A stretch of DNA of 6,569 bases from an uncultured Bacteroidota bacterium. Lineage in GTDB: Bacteria; Bacteroidota; Bacteroidia; Chitinophagales; Chitinophagaceae. Positions 1 to 5,922 of this stretch are shown piece by piece. The position numbers and the translations under genes are program-made. The notes beneath the pieces are model-generated. The model searched no databases. It saw only the letters and a list, made by a program, of their open reading frames with translations, and was not told where the DNA came from. The first letter of the stretch is position 1; each line of letters begins with the position of its first letter. The stretch covers positions 1 through 6,569 of the forward strand of contig CAIVKT010000755.1 in NCBI GenBank assembly GCA_903906615.1. The letters are read 5' to 3'.

Positions 1-194
1 ACCATTTCCATGGCTTCCTGCTCATCTTCTGTGTTCACTACACACCAGATCATGTTGCGGTGCATGGATACGCTGTAAGACAGTATACGCCCATCGGAGA
101 ACAGCTTGTTGATATGCTCGCGATGGGCGGGCACAGCAGCAGCTATTTCATCCGTAAATTCAGATAGCTCTAACTGGAATAAATAGGCGGCCAT
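1..194 (-). CDS. Muconolactone isomerase-like small protein (5' part, cut by window edge)
   Basis: The minus strand reads MAAYLFQLELSEF from the ATG at 194 and stays open for 64 codons to the window edge, so the C-terminus is missing. The pattern is a hydrophobic first strand, then PAHREHINKL, then DGRILSYSVS, then IWCVVNTEDEQEAMEMV. It resembles the small single-domain dimeric alpha/beta-barrel proteins annotated in Bacteroidota as muconolactone delta-isomerase-like or YCII-like, usually about 90-100 residues long. No signal peptide is seen, so it is probably cytoplasmic. Enzymatic activity is not implied: most such homologues sit outside any muconate pathway, and no catechol-degradation gene is present here. 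A GGAG lies 9 bases before the ATG and supports this start. The gene follows the T9SS cargo gene by only 27 bases on the same strand, so the two may share a transcript. The coding call is fairly secure; the family call is moderate. Confidence 0.75.
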   Translation of the reverse strand, partial: MAAYLFQLELSEFTDEIAAAVPAHREHINKLFSDGRILSYSVSMHRNMIWCVVNTEDEQEAMEM

Positions 195-203
195 GAGGTG
201 TTG

Positions 204-207
204 CTCC
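204..207 (-). promoter_or_regulatory. Shine-Dalgarno-like GGAG before the isomerase-like gene
   Basis: On the minus strand GGAG stands 9 bases upstream of the ATG at 194. The other genes in this window lack a well-placed purine-rich site, as is common in Bacteroidota, so this may aid translation of the second gene of a two-gene transcript. It also supports the chosen start. It could be chance. Confidence 0.4.
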
Positions 208-221
208 GGTAAATAAAAGCG

Positions 222-2351
222 TTATCGCAATAAAGACACGTTACCCGACTTCTTGAATTCCTTACCGTTGACACAGAAGATATCTGCCTCCCAAACGTAC
301 ACACCCTCCGGGGCAGGCTTGCCATTGTAGGTGCCATCCCAGCGCTGTGTAGGGTCTGTGGTCTCGAACATCTCCACACCCCAGCGATCGAATATGCGGA
401 AGTAGTTGAGCTTGATGACTTCTTTATTTAGGATACCAAAGCTGTTGGTCAAATAGCTTTCGCTGTTTGGCGCAAATGCGTTGGGCAGGTATACATCACC
501 ACAATCTACGTGTATCACTACGGTATCTTTGCCCATGCACCTGAAGGTGTCATCCAACTCGGTAACTGTGAGGTAATAAGTGAAGTCGTAAGGTACATTA
601 GCTACAGGGAAAGGTATCTGCGGATCGCTCAGGAAATCGAGCGGAAACCAGCTATAAGAGAAACTCCTGTAACCTGATGTATCGTAGAGATTAGTGTTTG
701 GCCCACCAATGATGGTGCTGGCGCCGTCATGTATCCAGCGGTCGGGGCCGGCATCAGCCTTCACCCTGCTCACATGCACCCTTACTGTAGTATCAACGAT
801 ACAGCCGGAAGGGTAATATAAAACTACGGGATAGCTGGTAGAGTATTGTGGATATACCCTTACTGAGTCTTTGATCAGGTTGGTAGTATCGATATTGTAA
901 CCGGTCTGCCACCTGATAGAATCAGCAAGCGTAGACACTGCGTAGAGGCGGATGGTATCACCCTGGCAAAGCGTGGTATCATCGTTCATAGCAATTGGAG
1001 GAGGCGCTATAACGGCAATTGTTTTACAATCCACACGGGCATTAGGCATACCCTGGTTCACTACAAAGTAGATGTTGTACACACCCGGAGTAGTGTATTC
1101 ATATACAGGCGGTATGATCTCGGAGAAAGAAGGTATGCTTGAATTGTGGCACTCTTCAAAGTCAATACGGGTAAGCGTGCTGTCGGCAGGGTTTACAATG
1201 AAACCACTCAGGTTATCGCCGTTTCGCAGTACGCTGGAAATAGATGATGGGAAGTTTTCCGCGCCTACGTTGTTATAATCAACCGCTTTATAATTAGGCC
1301 CTGTAGCGCCGCCCGGCATCTGGATACCGATGAGCTGGCTGGTAGTGCTGTCGGTGATATAGGCGTAGAGGTCGCCGCAATCCCTTGTGATGGTGATAGA
1401 CGATGGGGCATTCAGCCTGTAGTTGAAGGTGGTAGGCGACTGTGTAGGCAATAATGTAGGATCGTAAATGATGCTGGCAGCAATAGCTGTTTGCGCGGGC
1501 GCCAGGGTTGGGCCAAGATCTATACGCGATACATTGCTGTTGAGCCCTCCATTGGTAACGAACAGGTACCAGTTCTTCTGATCATAAACAGCAGCAAGGT
1601 CGGTAGGGCCGCTGAGCGTACCTGAAACGTTGCCGTAGTCGTACATCAGTGGCGTGTTCGATACGTTGAAAGAGAAGTCGAGCAATATCAGTTCATTGGT
1701 ATTGTGGTTCACTACGTAGCCGTACCAGTTGTAGTTGGCATCCTGTGCTACGAAAAGGCCTTTAGGATAATTGAGCAGTCCATTGTAGTTACCGAAATTA
1801 GCCACATTGGGGTGCGGGTTGTTCAGGTGCGGGCCAAAATCAACACGGCCGAGGGTAGATGTGGCATTATCAAAACCACCTGAAACGAATACGAACCATT
1901 TGTGCGCAAGCGTATCCTTGAGGATGTACAAAGAAGTAGGATTGAGTGGGAGGCCGTTATCGAGGCTGCCGAAATTAGTAGTGGTAGGGGTATTGGTAAG
2001 GTCGTTGCCAAAGTTGAGGCGTATCAGCTCCCTTGTTTGTGAGTTGATGACGAAGCCATAAAAGCTGCCACTGTCCTCAGCAATATCTATGTTGGTAGGG
2101 ATATGGAAACCAAAGTTGTTGCCGAGGTTGGTGCCTGTGGGTGCATTGAGCAGGAAACCGGAGCAAAAGCCCCAGTAGTAGGACTGCGCATGGTACACAT
2201 TGCTATCCGGCAATACGGTCACGGGCTGGTTGATACACACTGTATCAGGAGCCAGGAACAAGGAATCGGGCGAGTATGTCAGCACTTGCGCGTTGGCTGA
2301 ATTGAGCTGTGCCAATACCAACAGCAGTACGATAAGTAAGCTTTTTTTCAT
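222..2351 (-). CDS. Secreted T9SS type B cargo protein with six propeller-like repeats and PKD/Ig-like domains
   Basis: The 709-residue protein opens with a clear signal peptide (MKKSLLIVLL, cleavage likely after ANA at 21). Residues 84-398 hold six related repeats, each starting near a Pro (85, 138, 196, 249, 316, 368), followed by an aromatic strand such as YGFVIN, FVFVSGG, YGYVVN or YLFVTNGG, then an I/L-x-R/L-[ND]-F/L strand. This suggests a six-bladed beta-propeller. Residues about 400-448 look PKD-like (YTTPGVYNIYFVV), and 450-527 and 532-616 look Ig/PKD-like (DTTLCQGDTIRL, DAGPDRW). Residues 618-709 match the gliding-motility-associated C-terminal domain (T9SS type B sorting signal): LPNAFAPN, FRIFDRWGVEMFET, WDGTYNGKPAPEGVYVWEADI, ending GNVSLLR. 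It is therefore expected to cross the outer membrane by T9SS and be released or attached at the surface. No catalytic motif was seen, so an adhesive or structural role is an inference. The usual Asn-Gly-Asp-Gly of the sorting domain is replaced here. Confidence 0.92.
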   Translation of the reverse strand: MKKSLLIVLLLVLAQLNSANAQVLTYSPDSLFLAPDTVCINQPVTVLPDSNVYHAQSYYWGFCSGFLLNAPTGTNLGNNFGFHIPTNIDIAEDSGSFYGFVINSQTRELIRLNFGNDLTNTPTTTNFGSLDNGLPLNPTSLYILKDTLAHKWFVFVSGGFDNATSTLGRVDFGPHLNNPHPNVANFGNYNGLLNYPKGLFVAQDANYNWYGYVVNHNTNELILLDFSFNVSNTPLMYDYGNVSGTLSGPTDLAAVYDQKNWYLFVTNGGLNSNVSRIDLGPTLAPAQTAIAASIIYDPTLLPTQSPTTFNYRLNAPSSITITRDCGDLYAYITDSTTSQLIGIQMPGGATGPNYKAVDYNNVGAENFPSSISSVLRNGDNLSGFIVNPADSTLTRIDFEECHNSSIPSFSEIIPPVYEYTTPGVYNIYFVVNQGMPNARVDCKTIAVIAPPPIAMNDDTTLCQGDTIRLYAVSTLADSIRWQTGYNIDTTNLIKDSVRVYPQYSTSYPVVLYYPSGCIVDTTVRVHVSRVKADAGPDRWIHDGASTIIGGPNTNLYDTSGYRSFSYSWFPLDFLSDPQIPFPVANVPYDFTYYLTVTELDDTFRCMGKDTVVIHVDCGDVYLPNAFAPNSESYLTNSFGILNKEVIKLNYFRIFDRWGVEMFETTDPTQRWDGTYNGKPAPEGVYVWEADIFCVNGKEFKKSGNVSLLR

Positions 2352-2441
2352 AATGTATGACGTAATCTCCCGCTAATATATGACGATTCCACCGAAACTT
2401 GATACCAAAAGCGTATTTTTATTTCCATAAACCAAAAATAG
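2352..2441. promoter_or_regulatory. Divergent promoter region between T9SS cargo gene and S46 peptidase gene
   Basis: These 90 A/T-rich bases separate two outward-facing genes and must hold both starts of transcription unless these lie inside the genes. On the minus strand TATTTTTG (2440 down to 2433) fits the Bacteroidota -7 element TAnnTTTG exactly. A TTTG lies 15 bases upstream of it, inside the start of the peptidase gene, which is a shorter gap than the usual 19-20 or so. If real, it would give the cargo gene a leader of about 75 bases. On the plus strand TATTTTTA (2414-2421) is a near match for the peptidase gene. No Shine-Dalgarno is well placed for either ATG. The region is certain; the individual elements are tentative. 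Confidence 0.5.
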
Positions 2442-4637
2442 ATGTTGTTAACGATCAAACCGGTAAGTTTATTAACTGTAAGTATATTGTTTTTTACTGC
2501 CCTTGCAGCCTCCCCTGCCCAGGCAAAAGAGGGAGTATGGATACCCGCCACACTGAAAGCCCATGAAAAAGAAATGCGCCACGAGGGGTTGGAAATACCA
2601 GTAGACCAATTGTATAATGATGCCGGCACGGGCCTGAATAATGCCGTGGTACTCTTTGGGAAGGGCTGCACGGGCGAGCTGATCTCGGGAAAGGGACTGA
2701 TACTGACCAACCACCATTGCGGATACGGCAGCGTGCAGGGACTGAGCAGCACTGAGAACGATTATTTTGCCAATGGCTTCTTTGCGCCAAACATGGAGGG
2801 GGAAATACCCTGCAAGGGGCTGACTGTGACCTTCATCCGCAGGATGGAGAATGTGACCAACAAAATACTCGCAGGCATAAGCGATACCATGCGGGATGAG
2901 CAACGGGACGCACTGGTGTTGCAACATATAGCCAAAACAGAAAAAGAATACATGGCCGCCACGCACCTGGACGCGCAGATAAAGCCCTACTTTGAGGGCA
3001 ACCAATATTGGGTGGCCATAACAGAAACCTACAGGGACATAAGGCTGGTGGGCTTCCCACCCAATGGCATAGGGGCCTTTGGCGGCGATGTGGAGAACTG
3101 GATATGGCCAAGGCATACGGGAGATTTCAGTATGTTCAGGGTGTATGCAGGGACTGATAATAAGCCCGCCGACTATGCAAAAGGCAACCAGCCCTACCAG
3201 GCAGCGCAGTTTTTAAGCATCAATACCTCCGGCTATAAAGAGGGCGACTTTACGATGGTGTATGGCTTTCCCGGCACTACGAAGGAGTACATATCTTCTT
3301 ATGAGCTGAAGCAGGTGTACTCTATCACAGACCCCATAAGCATAGCAGCCCGCAGCCGCAAGCTGGATGTATGGACTAAGCATATGGGATTGACGAGAGA
3401 AAATTTCATCAAATACACCTCTAAGCGCGCAGGCGTAGCCAATGGCTGGAAGAAGTGGCAGGGCGAGGTGCGCGGGCTACAGCTGAACAATGCCACGGGC
3501 AAAAAGGAAGCGTATGAAAAAGTATTTCAGAAGTGGGCAGATACGGTGAAGGGCATGCCGTACGCCAAGGGATTGCTTGCTGATATGAAAAGATCGGCAG
3601 AGAAAGCCGACCCGTTCATTAAACAAGACCAGTACAATAAAGAAGCCGTACTGGGCATAGAACTGGTACAGCAAGGCAGCGCGGCAGAATCATTGATCGC
3701 TTGTTTCAGGCTGGGGCTGGGTAAGGACGCGCTGGAAGATACTTTGAAAAAAGTAGTGAGCGGAATGGCAGGCTTCTATAAGAACTATGATGCAGCAACA
3801 GACAAAGATGTATTCGAATCGCTGATGACTCTGTACTTCACCAAGTGCGCCGCATGGCTGCCGGAGGAATTTGCCACACAATACCGCGCGCATAACCAGG
3901 ACATCAATGCGCTGGCGGATGATGTATACAGCAACTCCATGCTGGCAGCACAGGATAAGCTGAATGCCTTTGCCACAGCTGCATCGGCTGGCGACAGCAC
4001 AAAAATACTTACCGACCCTGCCTGGCTATTGTATAATGCCGTAAACACTATGCGCAAAGAAAAGATAACGCCCATACTCAAAGAATACTACGCGCATATG
4101 CACTACCTGGACCGGTTATATATGAAGGCGCAAATGGCGATGAATAAGAAGAAAGATTTTTACCCGGATGCTAACCTGACACTGCGATTATCTTACGGGC
4201 AGGTGAAAGGGCTGAAGCCTGATGGATCTGCCAAATACTCCTACCAAACGAAGCTGGATGAGGTGGTGGCGCTGGACGATAGCACACAGGATATTTTTAA
4301 AGTACCTAAGAAATTAAAGGATCTGTACCGCAAGAAAGACTATGGCCGCTGGGGCGTGAATGGCACTATGCCGGTGGCCTTTATTGCCAGCAACCATACA
4401 TCGGGCGGGAACTCGGGCAGCCCTGTGCTGAATAAAAAAGGTGAACTGATAGGCCTTAATTTTGACCGGGCCTATGAAGGCACTATGAGTGATTATTATT
4501 TTGACCCGAACCGCTGCCGCAATATCTCGGTGGATATACGGTATGTGCTGTTTATCGCTGATAAATTTGGTGGTGCGGGCTGGCTGGTGGATGAGATGTG
4601 GATTGTTAAATCACAGGGGGGAAATTCCAGGCATTAA
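2442..4637 (+). CDS. S46 family dipeptidyl-peptidase, DPP11-type (Asp/Glu-specific)
   Basis: S46 peptidases remove dipeptides from the N-terminus of oligopeptides in the periplasm of Bacteroidota and some Gammaproteobacteria, feeding peptide catabolism. The 731-residue length fits the family (about 700-730). A signal peptide ends near AQA at 28. The catalytic set is visible: TNHHC at 89-93 (His92, by analogy with the chymotrypsin His-Cys), HTGDFS at 226-231 (Asp228) and GGNSGSP at 655-661 (Ser658). The roughly 400 residues between Asp and Ser include the helical domain typical of S46. Specificity in the family is set by the residue 18 positions after the Ser: Gly in DPP7 (hydrophobic P1), Arg or Ser in DPP11 (acidic P1). 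Here it is Arg676, in NFDRAYEG, so Asp/Glu specificity is predicted. The motif SVDIRYVLFIADKFGGAGWL follows, as expected. The next Met is at residue 46, beyond the signal peptide, so the start is secure. The gene stands alone, divergent from one neighbour and convergent with the next. The last few residues (about GGNSRH) run into a spacer repeat. Confidence 0.96.
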   Translation: MLLTIKPVSLLTVSILFFTALAASPAQAKEGVWIPATLKAHEKEMRHEGLEIPVDQLYNDAGTGLNNAVVLFGKGCTGELISGKGLILTNHHCGYGSVQGLSSTENDYFANGFFAPNMEGEIPCKGLTVTFIRRMENVTNKILAGISDTMRDEQRDALVLQHIAKTEKEYMAATHLDAQIKPYFEGNQYWVAITETYRDIRLVGFPPNGIGAFGGDVENWIWPRHTGDFSMFRVYAGTDNKPADYAKGNQPYQAAQFLSINTSGYKEGDFTMVYGFPGTTKEYISSYELKQVYSITDPISIAARSRKLDVWTKHMGLTRENFIKYTSKRAGVANGWKKWQGEVRGLQLNNATGKKEAYEKVFQKWADTVKGMPYAKGLLADMKRSAEKADPFIKQDQYNKEAVLGIELVQQGSAAESLIACFRLGLGKDALEDTLKKVVSGMAGFYKNYDAATDKDVFESLMTLYFTKCAAWLPEEFATQYRAHNQDINALADDVYSNSMLAAQDKLNAFATAASAGDSTKILTDPAWLLYNAVNTMRKEKITPILKEYYAHMHYLDRLYMKAQMAMNKKKDFYPDANLTLRLSYGQVKGLKPDGSAKYSYQTKLDEVVALDDSTQDIFKVPKKLKDLYRKKDYGRWGVNGTMPVAFIASNHTSGGNSGSPVLNKKGELIGLNFDRAYEGTMSDYYFDPNRCRNISVDIRYVLFIADKFGGAGWLVDEMWIVKSQGGNSRH

Positions 4638-4668
4638 AATTCCAAATTCCAGCGAACAGATTCCAAAT
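4622..4668. repeat. Short direct repeats around the stop codon of the S46 gene
   Basis: AAATTCCAG occurs at 4622-4630 and 4644-4652 (22 bases apart) and ATTCCAAAT at 4639-4647 and 4660-4668 (21 bases apart), giving a degenerate ATTCCA-rich tract. It covers the last codons and stop of the S46 gene and leads directly into the left arm of the hairpin. The tract is low in complexity, so function is unknown; it may be a decayed copy of a dispersed intergenic repeat. Confidence 0.55.
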
Positions 4669-4704
4669 CTATCCCGATAGTTTATTAGGATAGATTTGAA
4701 ATTT
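4658..4704. terminator. Hairpin between convergent genes, candidate terminator
   Basis: Positions 4658-4674 pair with 4688-4704: 17 positions with one C-A mismatch (4663/4699) and one G-U, including 11 uninterrupted pairs (4664-4674 with 4688-4698). The loop is 13 bases. On the plus strand CTTTTA follows the stem, so it best fits termination of the S46 transcript. On the minus strand the stem begins four bases after the stop of the trypsin-like gene but has no following T-run. The stem is A/T-rich and the loop long, so a weak or bidirectional terminator or a relic inverted repeat are both possible. Confidence 0.5.
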
Positions 4705-4707
4705 CTT

Positions 4708-5763
4708 TTACAAATTACCGGCAAGATACTTCTGCAACTCATCCTTAATAATATAGAGCGGGGAGGCTATGGCATTGACGTATTGGAAATTGCCTTCGCG
4801 GTCGTTTTTTATAGCCAGCTGTATGCCGCTGGCTTCGCTCTGCACAGCGTTTGCGAGGTATTTGCCGCGTATGGTGTCATAGAACAAATAGGGCGCACCT
4901 GATGAACCAAACCTGAAATAACCTTTCACAAGATAGCGGTAACCTTCGAAGATGTAATTGCCGCCAATATCATCGGGGAAGATGCCGAAGTGATCGAGCA
5001 GGCCCTCTATTTTGGCATCATTGAGCAGGCGGCCGGCAGGGCCATTTGGCGAGGCCTGCAGGCAATAAAAATCTTCTTTCAATTCATCTAGGAAGGTTAG
5101 GTCAATATCTATGGCAGGTATCTTATTAATGATCTCCGCGGGAGTGTCTACTATTTTGTACAGCGTAATATCCGCCTCATAAAAAGCGTGTACCAGCGCC
5201 ACCTCTACCAAAAAGGTATGGCGGTGCGCGTCATTATCATACATCACCTTATGCTCATTGAAGAGCCCGGTGAGCGCAGGGTCATTATAGAACGCTTTTT
5301 CTTTGAACTGGATCATAAGATGTGGGGTACAAATCTTTTTCTCGGCGAGGGATACCCAGCGCGTGTCAAACCGTTTCTGCTTCAGTACATTGGCTATGGC
5401 CTGCAGGTTCACCGGGTCTATACTATTGAGGTAGCGCTTGTGGGTGTAGCCATCGTAAAAATAATGAGCGTCCATCAGGCGGGTCTGTGAGCCATCGAGT
5501 TTTGGGAACAGTTCCCGCTTATAAAGGTCTTCGCTGATGGAGCGGTAAAATCCCTGTTGCGTGCGCAGGTTGTGCGCCGCACTGAGAAAGTAGCCATTGC
5601 CGATGTGAAAAGAGCATATATTATTCTCCAGGGCGCGCCGCTGCGGCTCATCGGCATTATATACCCAGGTGATGTGATGCAGCGGTGAAGTCTGCTCATC
5701 TATCAGTTTCAGCTTTTCGTTCATCGCGGCATTGCCGTTGTTGTTATAGAGGTCGAGTAACAT
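4708..5763 (-). CDS. Trypsin-like serine peptidase domain protein, no signal peptide
   Basis: The 351-residue protein carries the three chymotrypsin-fold signatures in order: GNGYFLSAAHNL (His64), EADITLYKI (Asp198) and FGSSGAPYLF (Ser288 in Gly-x-Ser-Gly-x-Pro). All three catalytic residues are present, so activity is likely. The Asp-Ser spacing (90) is close to chymotrypsin (93), but His-Asp spacing is 134 instead of 45, so about 90 extra residues sit between them (roughly 70-185). There is no signal peptide or membrane segment, so it is probably cytoplasmic; the substrate is unknown. The C-terminal part (KYLANAVQSEASGIQLAI, then SPLYIIKDELQKYL) fits the end of the second barrel and closing helix. 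The first ATG is at 5763; Met14 (5724) is a credible alternative because the sequence before it is Asn-rich and neither start has a Shine-Dalgarno. It is transcribed alone, convergent with the S46 gene and divergent from the ABC gene. Confidence 0.85.
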   Translation of the reverse strand: MLLDLYNNNGNAAMNEKLKLIDEQTSPLHHITWVYNADEPQRRALENNICSFHIGNGYFLSAAHNLRTQQGFYRSISEDLYKRELFPKLDGSQTRLMDAHYFYDGYTHKRYLNSIDPVNLQAIANVLKQKRFDTRWVSLAEKKICTPHLMIQFKEKAFYNDPALTGLFNEHKVMYDNDAHRHTFLVEVALVHAFYEADITLYKIVDTPAEIINKIPAIDIDLTFLDELKEDFYCLQASPNGPAGRLLNDAKIEGLLDHFGIFPDDIGGNYIFEGYRYLVKGYFRFGSSGAPYLFYDTIRGKYLANAVQSEASGIQLAIKNDREGNFQYVNAIASPLYIIKDELQKYLAGNL

Positions 5764-5922
5764 AGAGATGGATTGGGAGTGTGAAAATAAGAAAAGGGGG
5801 TGAAATAAGGCGGGATTTGCGTTTTATTAAGTACAGGTAATGGCTGTCACAAGTATTTTTACACGGTCTAAAAAAATAATATTACTTTGACGATAGAATT
5901 CCCAAACAACAACGCACATACT
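5764..5922. promoter_or_regulatory. Divergent promoter region between trypsin-like gene and ABC ATPase gene
   Basis: This 159-base spacer holds no ORF of note. On the plus strand TTACTTTG (5882-5889) is close to the Bacteroidota -7 element TAnnTTTG and would give the ABC gene a leader of roughly 25-30 bases; no clear -33 TTTG precedes it. It sits just after an A/T-rich run (5870-5884). For the minus strand I see no good -7 match. There is no Shine-Dalgarno before the ABC start, where the sequence is C/A-rich. The position of the promoter region is sound; the element is tentative. Confidence 0.4.

Noticed and set aside
2348..2752. A 134-codon minus-strand frame spanning the divergent spacer
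   Set aside because: It covers the start of the S46 gene and the promoter spacer, overlaps the start of the cargo gene, and shows no domain or signal peptide.
2472..3116. A 214-codon open frame on the minus strand inside the S46 gene
   Set aside because: It lies wholly antisense to a gene with clear catalytic motifs, has no recognisable domain, and its composition is what the opposite strand of a GC-moderate gene gives by chance.
5188..5490. A 100-codon plus-strand frame inside the trypsin-like gene
   Set aside because: Antisense shadow of a gene with a complete catalytic set; no motif and no promoter or start context.
4708..5763. HtrA/Deg-type periplasmic protease identity for the trypsin-like gene
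   Set aside because: There is no signal peptide and no PDZ domain after the peptidase region, and the His-Asp spacing does not fit that family.
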